DNA from: Acridotheres tristis
Taxonomy: Eukaryota; Chordata; Aves; Passeriformes; Sturnidae
Assembly: GCA_037013685.1 (NCBI GenBank)
Contig: CM072894.1
Span: 16,315,449 to 16,379,448 of the forward strand
Reading direction: 5' to 3'
DNA: 64,000 nt
Under the pieces are notes generated by a model. It saw only the letters and a list, made by a program, of their open reading frames with translations, was not told the DNA's origin and ran no database searches. Shown here piece by piece: positions 38,533-50,970 of this stretch. A program made the translations under genes and the position numbers. Positions within the stretch are counted from its first letter, which is position 1. Every line of letters starts with the position of its first letter.

Positions 38533-41500
38533 ACAAATAAAAGTTACATTAAAATAGGGAATCATAGCTTTATAGTAAAATTATAATTTTTGCTGACATA
38601 TAAAATTAATTTTAGAAGTACAGGATTGTCTCCCACCTTGTGACATTCTGGGTTTTACAAAAGGCTGGGTGTACTTTTAATGTTTATACTGTTGTACAGC
38701 ATCGCAAAAGTAACCAGTAGAACCTGAATGCTAGACAATGGGGCTTGTTATCCAGAGGGAAAGCAGCTCTTACCAGCCTTTCCTGGCAAGGTTCCTTGGA
38801 GCCTTGATCTCACTTGCCACCAGAATCCAATAGCTAGGATGAAGATGAGTACGTCTCTTTTCCATGCTGAATTTCTGCTGAAGCAGAATGTTTTTCCTCT
38901 TGACAATATCCCATTTTGACATATATAGGCTATGGTGTAGCAGACCCTACTTATATAATCATTGTGATATTTAAAGCAGATCTTAAAGACCCAAAAATTA
39001 CATGATAAGGATTATAATGATTTTCCATTCAAATTGCCTAATTGTTCTCAACAGTGTTAGCACACATTCCAAATCTTGCCTAGTATGAACATGGTATGAT
39101 GTTTGTGACTAATGTCATCCATTTCTAGGACTCAGGTGTTAAAATAATCAATGGTCTGTTGAGCAGATTTCTCTACAGCCTAAATTAGCTCGAATTTGTT
39201 AATTGCCTCCTGCTCTCCACTGAAAGAAGCCATTGAGATTATAAAAAACCAAATTTTAGAAAAAAAAATTGCTTGGGTAAGTACTCTCGGGGACAAAGAT
39301 CACTGAAGAGACAGTTTCTCCCTTTTCCTTGTAAAGGAGAAATTTAGAATTTAGAGAAAAAACTTTATCATCTGTATTCATATGAAGCATCTCTTATGAT
39401 CCAGCCAACTCTACAATTAAAACTACATTACTTATGTCAAAATTGGCCAACTACTAATAATCAGTAAGGCAAACAGGTATTAAGAGAGCGCTACCAAGAG
39501 AATTTCTACTTAAAGCAGAGCCATCTAATAATGGCCTTCTTCCCAGTGCAAAAATGGTTTCAATACTCTGGAGCATATTAATTCTGCTCTCTATATATCT
39601 TCTTTCCACAAGCCACTGCTCCAGTTCTGTGAGTCCTGAATGGGAAGATTCAACCACACAGCTGTGAATGGAAGAGGCAGAACTGAAGCACAGCTCAGGC
39701 TGTGAAAAACACTGAAAACCCCTGACCTTGTTAATCAATATCAATCAATGCCCTGCAAAGTACATCATAAATCTGGATGTTCAAGAGGGCTAACCCTGAG
39801 GTAATACACCTTAAATTTTAAAATATTTCACAAACACTAGGAAAATCTCAGGAGGCCTTTGATCCAATTTCATCCTTTGGGGGTTTTCCAACAATTAAGA
39901 GTTATTGGAATATGTTGGTTTTCCAGACACATCTCCTCTTCAAAACAGATTTCAAAAGACTAGTGTGAGTGTGTGACATGTTTTGAGTTAATAATCCTTT
40001 GCTAGGAGATAAAATTTAACCTGAAGGAATAGGTTTCGATCTAGTAGCAGAACACTTTATTTAGGCTTTGGACAATGGGATTTCTCTTAACTAGCCAAGA
40101 TTTCTCCTTCAGCAAATATAGAACATTCAGATATAGGCATTCATCTTTTATAAGTTGTTATTAATAATATATGTTGAATTCTGGCAGACCCTCCAGTGCA
40201 AAGCACTCAGGACATGCTCATTTAGTTAGCATTGCACAGGATTGTACTTGTTCAACTGAACCGGTATGCAACTACCATCATTTGCCTGTGCCTGGAGGAA
40301 AACCAGCCCATATCTATCAGGCAGGCATTCCAGTTTATGGGTACTGTGCCCAGTTACCTTGTTACCTGCTTTCTGGACAGATATAAAGCTTGATAGCAGT
40401 CTAAGAAGTCACCAGAAATATGCCATTTGCATGCAACATCCATTCTGCTGATACTCGTGTGTGATATGTGATATGTGTAGGTATCTTCATTCATTTCAGG
40501 GTTAGAAAGTGAAAGTTCACATCACTGTAGGACTGATCCACAGCACAGTGAACCTAGAAAATGAGCTGCTTGGCAGTGAGGGTGAAACAGATACTTCTTT
40601 TCTAAAAGTAAGGATAAAGAGTGCAAGAAGTTTATGGTTCCAGAAGAAGCTTTTAGAAAGCTTGGAAAATTTGGGAGGACCTTTTCTCTTTCCTTTCTGG
40701 GAAAGGAGAAGGCCATACTGGTAGAACCACAGCTAGTAGTCACTTGCTGTTCTTACTGCCCTGCCACAAACCTGGCTGAGCAGCAGGGAATTGTAGGGCC
40801 ACAGGAGCTGAGGGAGAGGACTGGACTGGTTCTTCAGGCACCATGTACTGCTCAATCACCTGCACTCCATCTTCCATGCCAGAGGCAAAATGGGGAGAAA
40901 ACCTCCTCTGGCATCTTTTTGGCTATGTTCACGTGTATAACTGGTCCTGACAGGGAGGGACAATTGGAAAACTGGGAACCTGCTTGAAAAGACTCAGAAA
41001 TGTGGTGAGCAACTAGAAATTACACTGTCTTTAGTGCACTGATGCCCTTCCTTGAGGACATACCAGCAGGTCAGCCATAGGATAGGAAATGGTGTGAGAT
41101 TAACAAGTGTTTCTTTATGAAGATCTGCTTGAATTAAACTCGGCCTGACCCCCAGAGATCAGTAACAGCTCTTCAAAATCCTCCTGAAATGAACAGCTGA
41201 GTCACATTCAAAATACAGTATCAAATGTTATGCCTTAAAAGCAACAATAAACTAGTGTTTAATAGTGATTTTGACACTGTTCACAACAAATGGCTTGTGA
41301 ATGCATTTTTTGCAAACTTTCTGGGGTGGGAATTGTGACAGAAGACAGCACTTCTTTTGTGAAAGAAGAGGGTTTCTGTTGAACGTGGTTTTGAATCCAC
41401 GTGACTTTGTGCTGTGTGTACACAGGAGTGTAATTTCCACTTTCTTCTCCGTTCATCACCGCTGGGGGAAGATTTGTTTCATGCCTGGAGGTCCAGACCT

Positions 41501-42850
41501 CCAGTTTTCCAAGGAGAAATTTTCCATGAAGAAGCTAATTTCTTTGTTGCAGACACCCTGCTGGCTGCTGCGCTTCCTAAGGTGAAGTCCCTCTCTTCAG
41601 AAATGAGACACTCTGAATGTCACTGTACAGCAGCATGTCACATTGAAGTCATTCCAACACTACAGCATTTGCCTTTGCTTTATGGTTTTATTCATGGCGA
41701 TGGAAACACTTATTCCCACAATAGCATATGGATTGAATTTTTTCTTTTTAGTGAAAAGTTCTGCCTAACCATTGAAAGGTTTTGCCATTGATACTTATTT
41801 CTTAGTGTTTGTCTATGAAAGAACCATGTGGCAGACACTGCAAATCTGCCCATGCACCTCAGTTCTCAAAAAATATGTGTAATGCTGTGAAAAGTAAAAA
41901 AAACCCAGAAAACCAAAACCACTGGCTTATAACCTCTTTTGCTGCCCTTTCCAAACTGACTTTTTACTGCTCTGTTACTAAGACTCTGGATGCACACTGG
42001 AGCCAAACCGAGCTTGCTGCCGGATTGAGGTAGGGAGCAGAAGGCTGGGAAATTCGAATTGTACTGTTGTCTCTCACCTTCAGACCTACAACTGAGTACA
42101 CCCCCCCTGCACCTAAGGATCAGAAGACACTGTGTTGTAGGTTATAAAAGCAACATTATGGTTAACATTAGTATGCAGCTGTTGAAAGCACCTATTGATC
42201 ATGTTTGTTGTGGGGTGTTCAAGCTGCTGATAGGAAGCATGTCTCAGCTTCGTGGCACCTGTGGTTTAACCAGTGACAGCAACATCAATCGTCCTGTAAG
42301 TTTGCAGGAGCCCAGCACCCATCCTAAGACTGTTCCCATTCCTGAATAGCACACGCAGCTCCTTACTTGGTCCATTGGAGACCGTTTGCAGCGCACGATT
42401 TTAGTATTCGTTTTTTATGGCACAGATTGTATCAAAGGAAAATCGTACAACTTAAACAAATGTTTCCCAGTGTTTTACTCACAACGTTCATTTTTCAGCA
42501 TCTTTACTAGCTGGCACTAGTATCGCTTCCAATAGCAAATGACCATTAAAATAATGATCCCGTTATCAAATGAAAAACACGAAAGCACACGTAAGTGATT
42601 AAAGCGGCAATCTCGGGAACACATGCTCAGCTCAGTGAAGATAATCCTATTTCGGTTAATCTCGATTAAAAAGGATTCTTTCGTTACTTGGGTGTGAATC
42701 TGCCCATGGTGCAGAAATGACTAATTGAACAGTAGGGGCTTTTTGCACACAGCAGGTGTCCTCGGACGCGCCCCTTTTCCCTGCCACGACCCGAGCCCTG
42801 GGGAGGGGGCGCAACACCGACACTGCGACAACGACATTGACATCGCCCTT

Positions 42851-42931
42851 GGCGGTGACACCTCGCGGTGACAAACAACCTCACGGTGCCACCCTCACGG
42901 TGTCACCCTCACAATGACACCCTCCCGGCGG
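42851..42931. repeat. Degenerate 14-bp tandem repeat at the edge of the ATP5MC3 island
   Basis: Units of the type TCACGGTGTCACCC recur at 42881-42894, 42895-42908 and 42909-42922, preceded by two more diverged copies with GGCGGTGACACC and TCGCGGTGACA. Each unit carries GGTGAC or its complement, so the array is also rich in short inverted repeats. It resembles a short GC-rich minisatellite. Confidence 0.75.
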
Positions 42932-43033
42932 AACCGCCCACGCGCACGGCGGGCGCGCTGTAACTGCGGCTGCGCGAGGAAGCAGCGCGCGCGCCCCACG
43001 CCCCCCGCCGCCACCAATGGCGCCGGCACAAAG

Positions 43034-43042
43034 TGACCTTGG
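43034..43042 (-). promoter_or_regulatory. ERR-like extended half-site
   Basis: On the minus strand CCAAGGTCA matches the estrogen-related-receptor element TNAAGGTCA at all but the first base. It lies about 40 bases upstream of the NRF-1-like site. Confidence 0.45.
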
Positions 43043-43075
43043 CCGCGCCCCGCCCCTTCCGCCGCCCGGCCCCGC

Positions 43076-43087
43076 CGCGCCTGCGCA
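43076..43087 (+). promoter_or_regulatory. NRF-1-like site
   Basis: CGCGCCTGCGCA matches YGCGCAYGCGCR at 11 of 12 positions. Its position about 50 bases upstream of the first-exon donor is typical for NRF-1 sites close to start sites of respiratory-chain genes. Confidence 0.55.
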
Positions 43088-43089
43088 CA

Positions 43090-43136
43090 GCCGGCCCAGC
43101 CCCCCCGCCCGTCGGCCCGAGCGCGGCACCGCAGCG
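43090..43136 (+). other. ATP5MC3: ATP5MC3 non-coding exon 1 (5' end approximate)
   Basis: GCG|GTGAGA at 43137 is a plausible donor, and a strong pyrimidine-rich acceptor (CTCTCTCCGCAG) ends at 43217. This defines a short intron of 81 bases in the GC-rich 5' UTR. The transcription start is not visible in the sequence; 43090 is only an estimate placed after the NRF-1-like site. Confidence 0.45.
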
Positions 43137-43256
43137 GTGAGAGCCGAGCTACTCGCACCATCCGCGCCCATCGTCGCCCCCTCCCGCCGCACCCTCACCC
43201 TCTCCCTCTCTCCGCAGAGACGCCGGATCGTGACCCCCGGGACGCCGCCCGCTAAG

Positions 43257-46330
<3,074 letters not shown>

Positions 46331-46890
46331 ATGGAGATCTGCCTGTACTGTTGGCATTGGAATGTAACTGCATTTTATGGGACTCCCAAAATGTTGGTGT
46401 CACGGAAATTGATGCTCTTTCCAAAGTCATTTCATTAAAGATAACAACTTTAACTGTCAACTTGTTGCCTTCACTTATTGTCTTTCTCACTAGGATATCT
46501 AGAAAATGGCGTTTTGTAATTCGGTCTCCATGGATTACTCCTGATAATGACATACTGCATAGAACCCTTCCAGTCAAACATTTTATTTATTAAAATTAAT
46601 GTGGCTCATACTTGAAAGATCAAAGGATGCACATATTAAGTGTGAAAGGGTGTACTGCTGGCCTTGTTCCTTCACTTGTGTTTTTGTTTTTTCCTAAGCT
46701 AGCTGACACACATGTTCTGGCACCTCTTGATAGAAGGAGCCAAACACAAATCCATGAAAGTGATAGGAAATTCCGTATCAGTTTTCAGGTACGCTGCCTA
46801 GTTTGATTACCATGATAGGTTTTCCACTTGGATCTGACCAGTGTCCCCATTGAGCTAAATAAACAGCTGCTTTAGCATGGTCCAAGGCAT
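46331..46890 (+). other. ATP5MC3: ATP5MC3 3' UTR (end inferred)
   Basis: From the TGA to about 25 bases past the AATAAA at 46858-46863. A G/T-rich stretch (TTAGGTGTGAT) follows near 46892, as expected for a cleavage site. A variant ATTAAA at 46434 and another AATAAA at 47365-47370 could give shorter or longer forms. Confidence 0.5.
46858..46863 (+). terminator. Polyadenylation signal for ATP5MC3
   Basis: This is the first canonical AATAAA after the stop codon on the coding strand, about 530 bases downstream, followed by a G/T-rich element. Confidence 0.55.
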
Positions 46891-49800
46891 TTAGGTGTGA
46901 TACATGGACATACAGTTACTGCATTTTTGGCATCACCTAATTAAAAGAGTTTCCAGCTTTCCAACTTTGTAGTCAGCCTTGCATTATCTTGCACATTCTT
47001 TTAAGAGTATTAGGATGAAAGCATTTTGGTAAAAAAAAAATAGCTGCAGTATCTACCTTCTACTGCTACTCTTGTAGCAGTCTAAATGCATTTATGGTGA
47101 CATCTATACTTGGAGGAAAACAGTGTGCTGCTATACTTACCTGGTGGGGAGGTTGACAGCATCTCAAACTTTATCCAGAATATGAAATAATCTGATCATA
47201 CAACAAATACAAGCTGACCTTTTTAAGAATGTAAGCCAAGCTTGTTAAATGTTTTGTCATCTTGGTGTTAAGTAATTACTGAATTAAATATAGGAAACTA
47301 TTGGAGAAAATGGAGGAATGATTAATGACTCAGACAAGCACAGGTAAGATTTGCTTTAATCTGAAATAAAAAGTACCAAGGTATTAAAAGAGATATGGTT
47401 TAGTGGACTTTAGTCCACTTTAGTATATGGTGGACTTTGCAGTGTTAACAATTGGACTTAAATGATCTTAACCGTGTTTCCCAACCTAACTCATGGTAGA
47501 TTTTGTGTAGCAAAATTCTAGAACCTAGCATTGAAAAATAACTTTCTCCACATGTTCTTAGTAGAAAACAGTAATTAATACAGAGAATGTTCTTTTATAT
47601 AAGTCAATGTATATACATAAGTGTAGCATATGAAGTATCTTAAATTAGTAGCTTTAGAACAGTATTACTAGTGTCTTACATGACTAGACCAGGAAGTGCA
47701 GATTTTGAGGAGTGAGGGGGTAGGAAGTGAAGCATATTGCAGGTTAATTTCCATGTGTTTATGCTCATGCAGTGGCGATTTTAGGGACTTGTTATTACCC
47801 ATTCCTGGAAGCAGTTGATAACGCAAAGCTGACTGCATTTGTCCTGGCTAAAAGGTATTCTAGACTCTAAAACTCATCTGTGTACTGCTGTCCTGGTAGG
47901 TGGTGAACTTTCTTCTTTCAATACAGCAAGGATCTATCTCTACAGGCATCTGAAGTGGCAACCTGTATTTCCTAAAATCATGGATAGTCCAGTGGACTAG
48001 CTTAATTCAAGCTTCAAGTTTTCGTATCACTGGGATTTGGCCAAACAGGCATCTTCAGACTTGTCTTGGTCAAGTCCAGCTCCAACTCTGCTAATTCTGC
48101 TTAGGAATTTGCATATAAAATGTTTCTGCTGAGCTGTAATGGTGTTTGGTGTAGATAAAAGACCTGGTTGAATTATTGCTCCATAACTTCACTAAGAAAG
48201 CCACCTGAGTCACTGTGAGTTACTTGAACCAGGTTTGAATAATGATTTTTGGATTTACAGCCCATCTTTTACCACATGTGTCACAACATGAACCCTTTTT
48301 CTTGTGATCAGCCTTGCCTGAAAGGCAGTGGATATCCTGGGTGATGCAATAGATGTGAAGGTTATTTTAGTAGTAGCTTCTCCCCAAGCTTACTGCCTTT
48401 TAACTCGCTCTTAAACTGGAGAGCATAAGCCAAACTCGGCCAAAGTGGCTGTTTAGTTACACCAGTCAGGAGAGAATCATCTGGGTTCTACAGACGAAGA
48501 TTAATCAAGGACTTTCAAAACAAGGCAACAAACCTTCACACACAGGATTATCCTCCTTATAGACAATAAGGGGCTTAGAGTTAATGAGTGATGGATGGGT
48601 AAATACTGACAGGTGGACTATTACAGGACACGTGGAATCCCTTTCCAACAGAGCTTAGTTAGTCAGTTTGAGTGGTCTTACAGAGTACCCTCAGTTTTCC
48701 TACAATGCTCACAAAAAGTAAGTTATAAATGTTTAAAATACTTTTTTTTTTTTTTTTTGCCAAAAAACCCCCCAACCCAGTCTCTTTGCATTAATAGGGC
48801 AGCAACAGACCAAAGTCTCTTGATCTTCCTGTAAGAGTTTACATCAAGAAATCTTCTTGTAGGTCAGAGAAACCAAACTTAAGTTTCATGAGGTGTTACT
48901 GTAGGCTTTACTTCCCTGAAACTTTTTTCAGTGTCTTCTGACATGGACTGTCCTGAACTTAGACGGTTAGCTCATGAAAATTTGTCTTGCAGGTTTTCCA
49001 GACTGAAAGACTGTTCATGTTTCATTGTTGAAGATGAAGCCAGCTAAAGCAGAGATTTTCATTGTCTCTGAATAACTTCTGCCTGCTGTTCCAGTAGATC
49101 AGACATCACACCACCTCTGAAATAGCCGTTATTTTAATGGAAAATGAAGGAAACGTTAAAGTTACCAATTATGCTCTTAAGTTATTGCTGCAGATAAAGT
49201 GATTCATCCCTTGCTGCAGGTAAAATTGAACATCCCGCTGCTGTTTTTTCCCTTTTCCTGCTTTCCCTCTCTTTTGATTTTTGCATCAGTTTCACACTGA
49301 AGAAAGGCACCTGCAATTCAGCTTTTAGTCCAGGCTTAGGACTACTGCTGCTATGTAATGGTGAAGTTAATCCATCAAAAATTTTTTGTTTCTAATACAG
49401 GTCGTAGTGGCTTTTCGTATCTTCTACATATACAATTGAGTCCTTGCAACATGCTACTTTAAAGAATAATTCCACCTTTAAGTAAACTGTATACTTTTAT
49501 GCAGTGCTTTCTATCCTATCTTAAAGAAATTTGCAGAAGTGCTGTAGTGTCCACCAAAACCATACACAAGAAATGAAACATACCATACTGTTTTGTGTAA
49601 GTTCAGAGAAACTCAGCCGAAATGTATTTTACTGGAACTGATACTTTTTAGAAGTGCTTTATTGTAATGGCCTTGCACTCTCATATCAGTCTCAGACCAA
49701 GATCAAATTATACACATGTACAGAATTAATGCTTAATGTGTGATTCAGAGTACACATTAGCTAAACTGTGTTGCCATATAGGGTTATGATACTTTTTTAA

Positions 49801-49900
49801 CGAATCCAAAATTATTTTAGTTCCTCCTGTGTAAAATACAGCGTTTGTCATTATTCTACAGTGCTGCAGCATTCTTGATGGTGAATGTTTAGCACAACCA
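46891..49900. other. Intergenic region between ATP5MC3 and ATF2
   Basis: About 3 kb without a gene that I can support. It contains an 18-base perfect palindrome at 47402-47419, a second AATAAA at 47365-47370 and a 17-base poly-T run at 48742-48758. Transcripts divergent from the ATF2 CpG island could start at its right edge, but nothing in the sequence demonstrates one. Confidence 0.6.
48742..48758. repeat. Poly-T tract
   Basis: A run of 17 T followed by GCC and short A and C runs; simple sequence, no attached retrotransposon recognised. Confidence 0.8.
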
Positions 49901-49904
49901 TGGT

Positions 49905-50970
49905 TTCAGGCACGCACCTCGCTCCTGCCCTGAGTCGGGGTGTGTTGAGAGATGGCGAATCTCGCCTGTACGGGGTTTTGGAGCGCTGATTATTCCTAAA
50001 GTTAGATGTGACAAGCGCATGAACACTTGCCGCTGAGCGAGGCCTTCGGTGGAATAGCCTCTACGTGGTGCCTGCTGTCCTCAGCTGCCGGCCCTCCTGC
50101 AGATCCCACCGCAGAGGATGAGCACCTCATCCTGAGCTCCCCTCCGCCAGGGCCGCACAACTCCTGCTCCACCGGGCGAGCTTTGCCCGCCGTGCCGAGC
50201 GCGGCGGAGGCGCTACCCGGCCCCGGCGCGGGGGTCGCTGCGGGGAGCGGGGAGGGGGCCCGGCCCCGCCCCCGCGCCGCGTGACCGCCCCGCCCCGCGG
50301 AGGTGTCAGCGCGGCTCTCGCGAGAGGTGACGGAAGCCCGCGGGGGACCCGGCCTTTAATGTGCGGTCCAGCCGCGTTCCGGGTGAGTTTGTAAACACGG
50401 CCCGGCCCGGCTCGGCCCGGCGCGGTGACTCCTCCTCCCTCCGCGCTGTGGCGGCGTCGGGCGGGCGGGGGCGGCGGGGCGGGAGCGGCACGGAGAGGCG
50501 GTGGGCGGGGGATGCCCGGGAGGCAGTAACATGGCGCCGCCGCTCCTCTCCGCGGCAGCCCCCTCCCCCAGCGCGGCCTGCGGCTCCCGCCGCCCCTAGA
50601 GCGGGGCGGGGCGGCCCGGCCGGCGCCGCGGACACCGGTACCCGCCCGGAGGTAGGGCCTGGCGGGCGGCCCGGGACGCAGGGCGGCGAGGCGAGTGAGT
50701 GAGTGGGTGGTTGGGTGGGTGAAGAGGCTGCAGCGCATCCGAGAGCGAGGTGCCCCACGGGGACATCGCCAGAAGCTGCCCCGGGCCCGGCCTGCGGCGC
50801 GGAGGGCGGGAGGAGAGGGCAGCCGGGCCTCGCCTTTCCGCCTCGCCTCTGCTCCAAGGAGGCCTTCTGCATCCATCTTCGCCTCTGGTCCATGCCAGTG
50901 CTGGTGCCGAGAAGGGTGCGGGTGTGGGGGGTGCCGGGCGCGGGGGTGAGAACAGCTTTTCTGCACCGGA
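49905..50970. promoter_or_regulatory. ATF2: CpG island promoter of ATF2
   Basis: A block of about 1 kb is very rich in CpG and GGGCGG (Sp1-type) sites. Near 50316-50336 it holds TCTCGCGAGA, a TGACG half-CRE and a CGGAAG ETS core in one cluster. The first exon of ATF2 must start here, since the island lies upstream of the identified 5' UTR exon and no other island exists in between. Candidate first-exon donors are CGG|GTGAGT at 50383 and GAG|GTAGGG at 50652; the sequence alone does not choose. A (G)TGA/GGGT simple repeat lies at 50693-50722. The 301-codon minus-strand frame across the island is a high-GC artefact. Confidence 0.8.
50316..50325. promoter_or_regulatory. TCTCGCGAGA palindromic promoter element
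   Basis: Perfect ten-base palindrome, extended to CTCTCGCGAGAG at 50315-50326. This element is known to drive strong TATA-less CpG-island promoters and is bound by BANP (earlier also linked with ZBTB33/Kaiso). A TGACG half-site at 50328-50332, overlapping CGGAAG at 50331-50336, follows immediately. Confidence 0.75.

Larger units (their letters stand above)
1..42758. other. Gene desert upstream of ATP5MC3 (probable distal HOXD regulatory landscape)
   Basis: No protein-coding gene or stable RNA gene is recognisable here. The DNA is AT-rich, poor in CpG and thin in transposons; open frames are mostly under 100 codons and show no family resemblance. Vertebrate gene order places ATP5MC3 at the outer border of the gene desert that regulates HOXD genes in digits and genitalia, with ATF2 on the other side. 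The order seen here (desert, ATP5MC3, ATF2, both genes pointing away from the desert) fits that arrangement. Individual motif clusters and repeats are listed separately. The regulatory reading is inferred from synteny; HOXD genes are not in the window. Confidence 0.6.

Noticed and set aside
40634..40987. 117-codon ATG-led frame upstream of ATP5MC3
   Set aside because: Third-position composition is no different from the surroundings and no domain is seen.
41427..41581. Exon-like open segment between an ACACAG and an AAG|GTGAAG
   Set aside because: The acceptor lacks a pyrimidine tract and the encoded 52 residues resemble nothing known. Kept only as a note because it lies 1.5 kb upstream of ATP5MC3.
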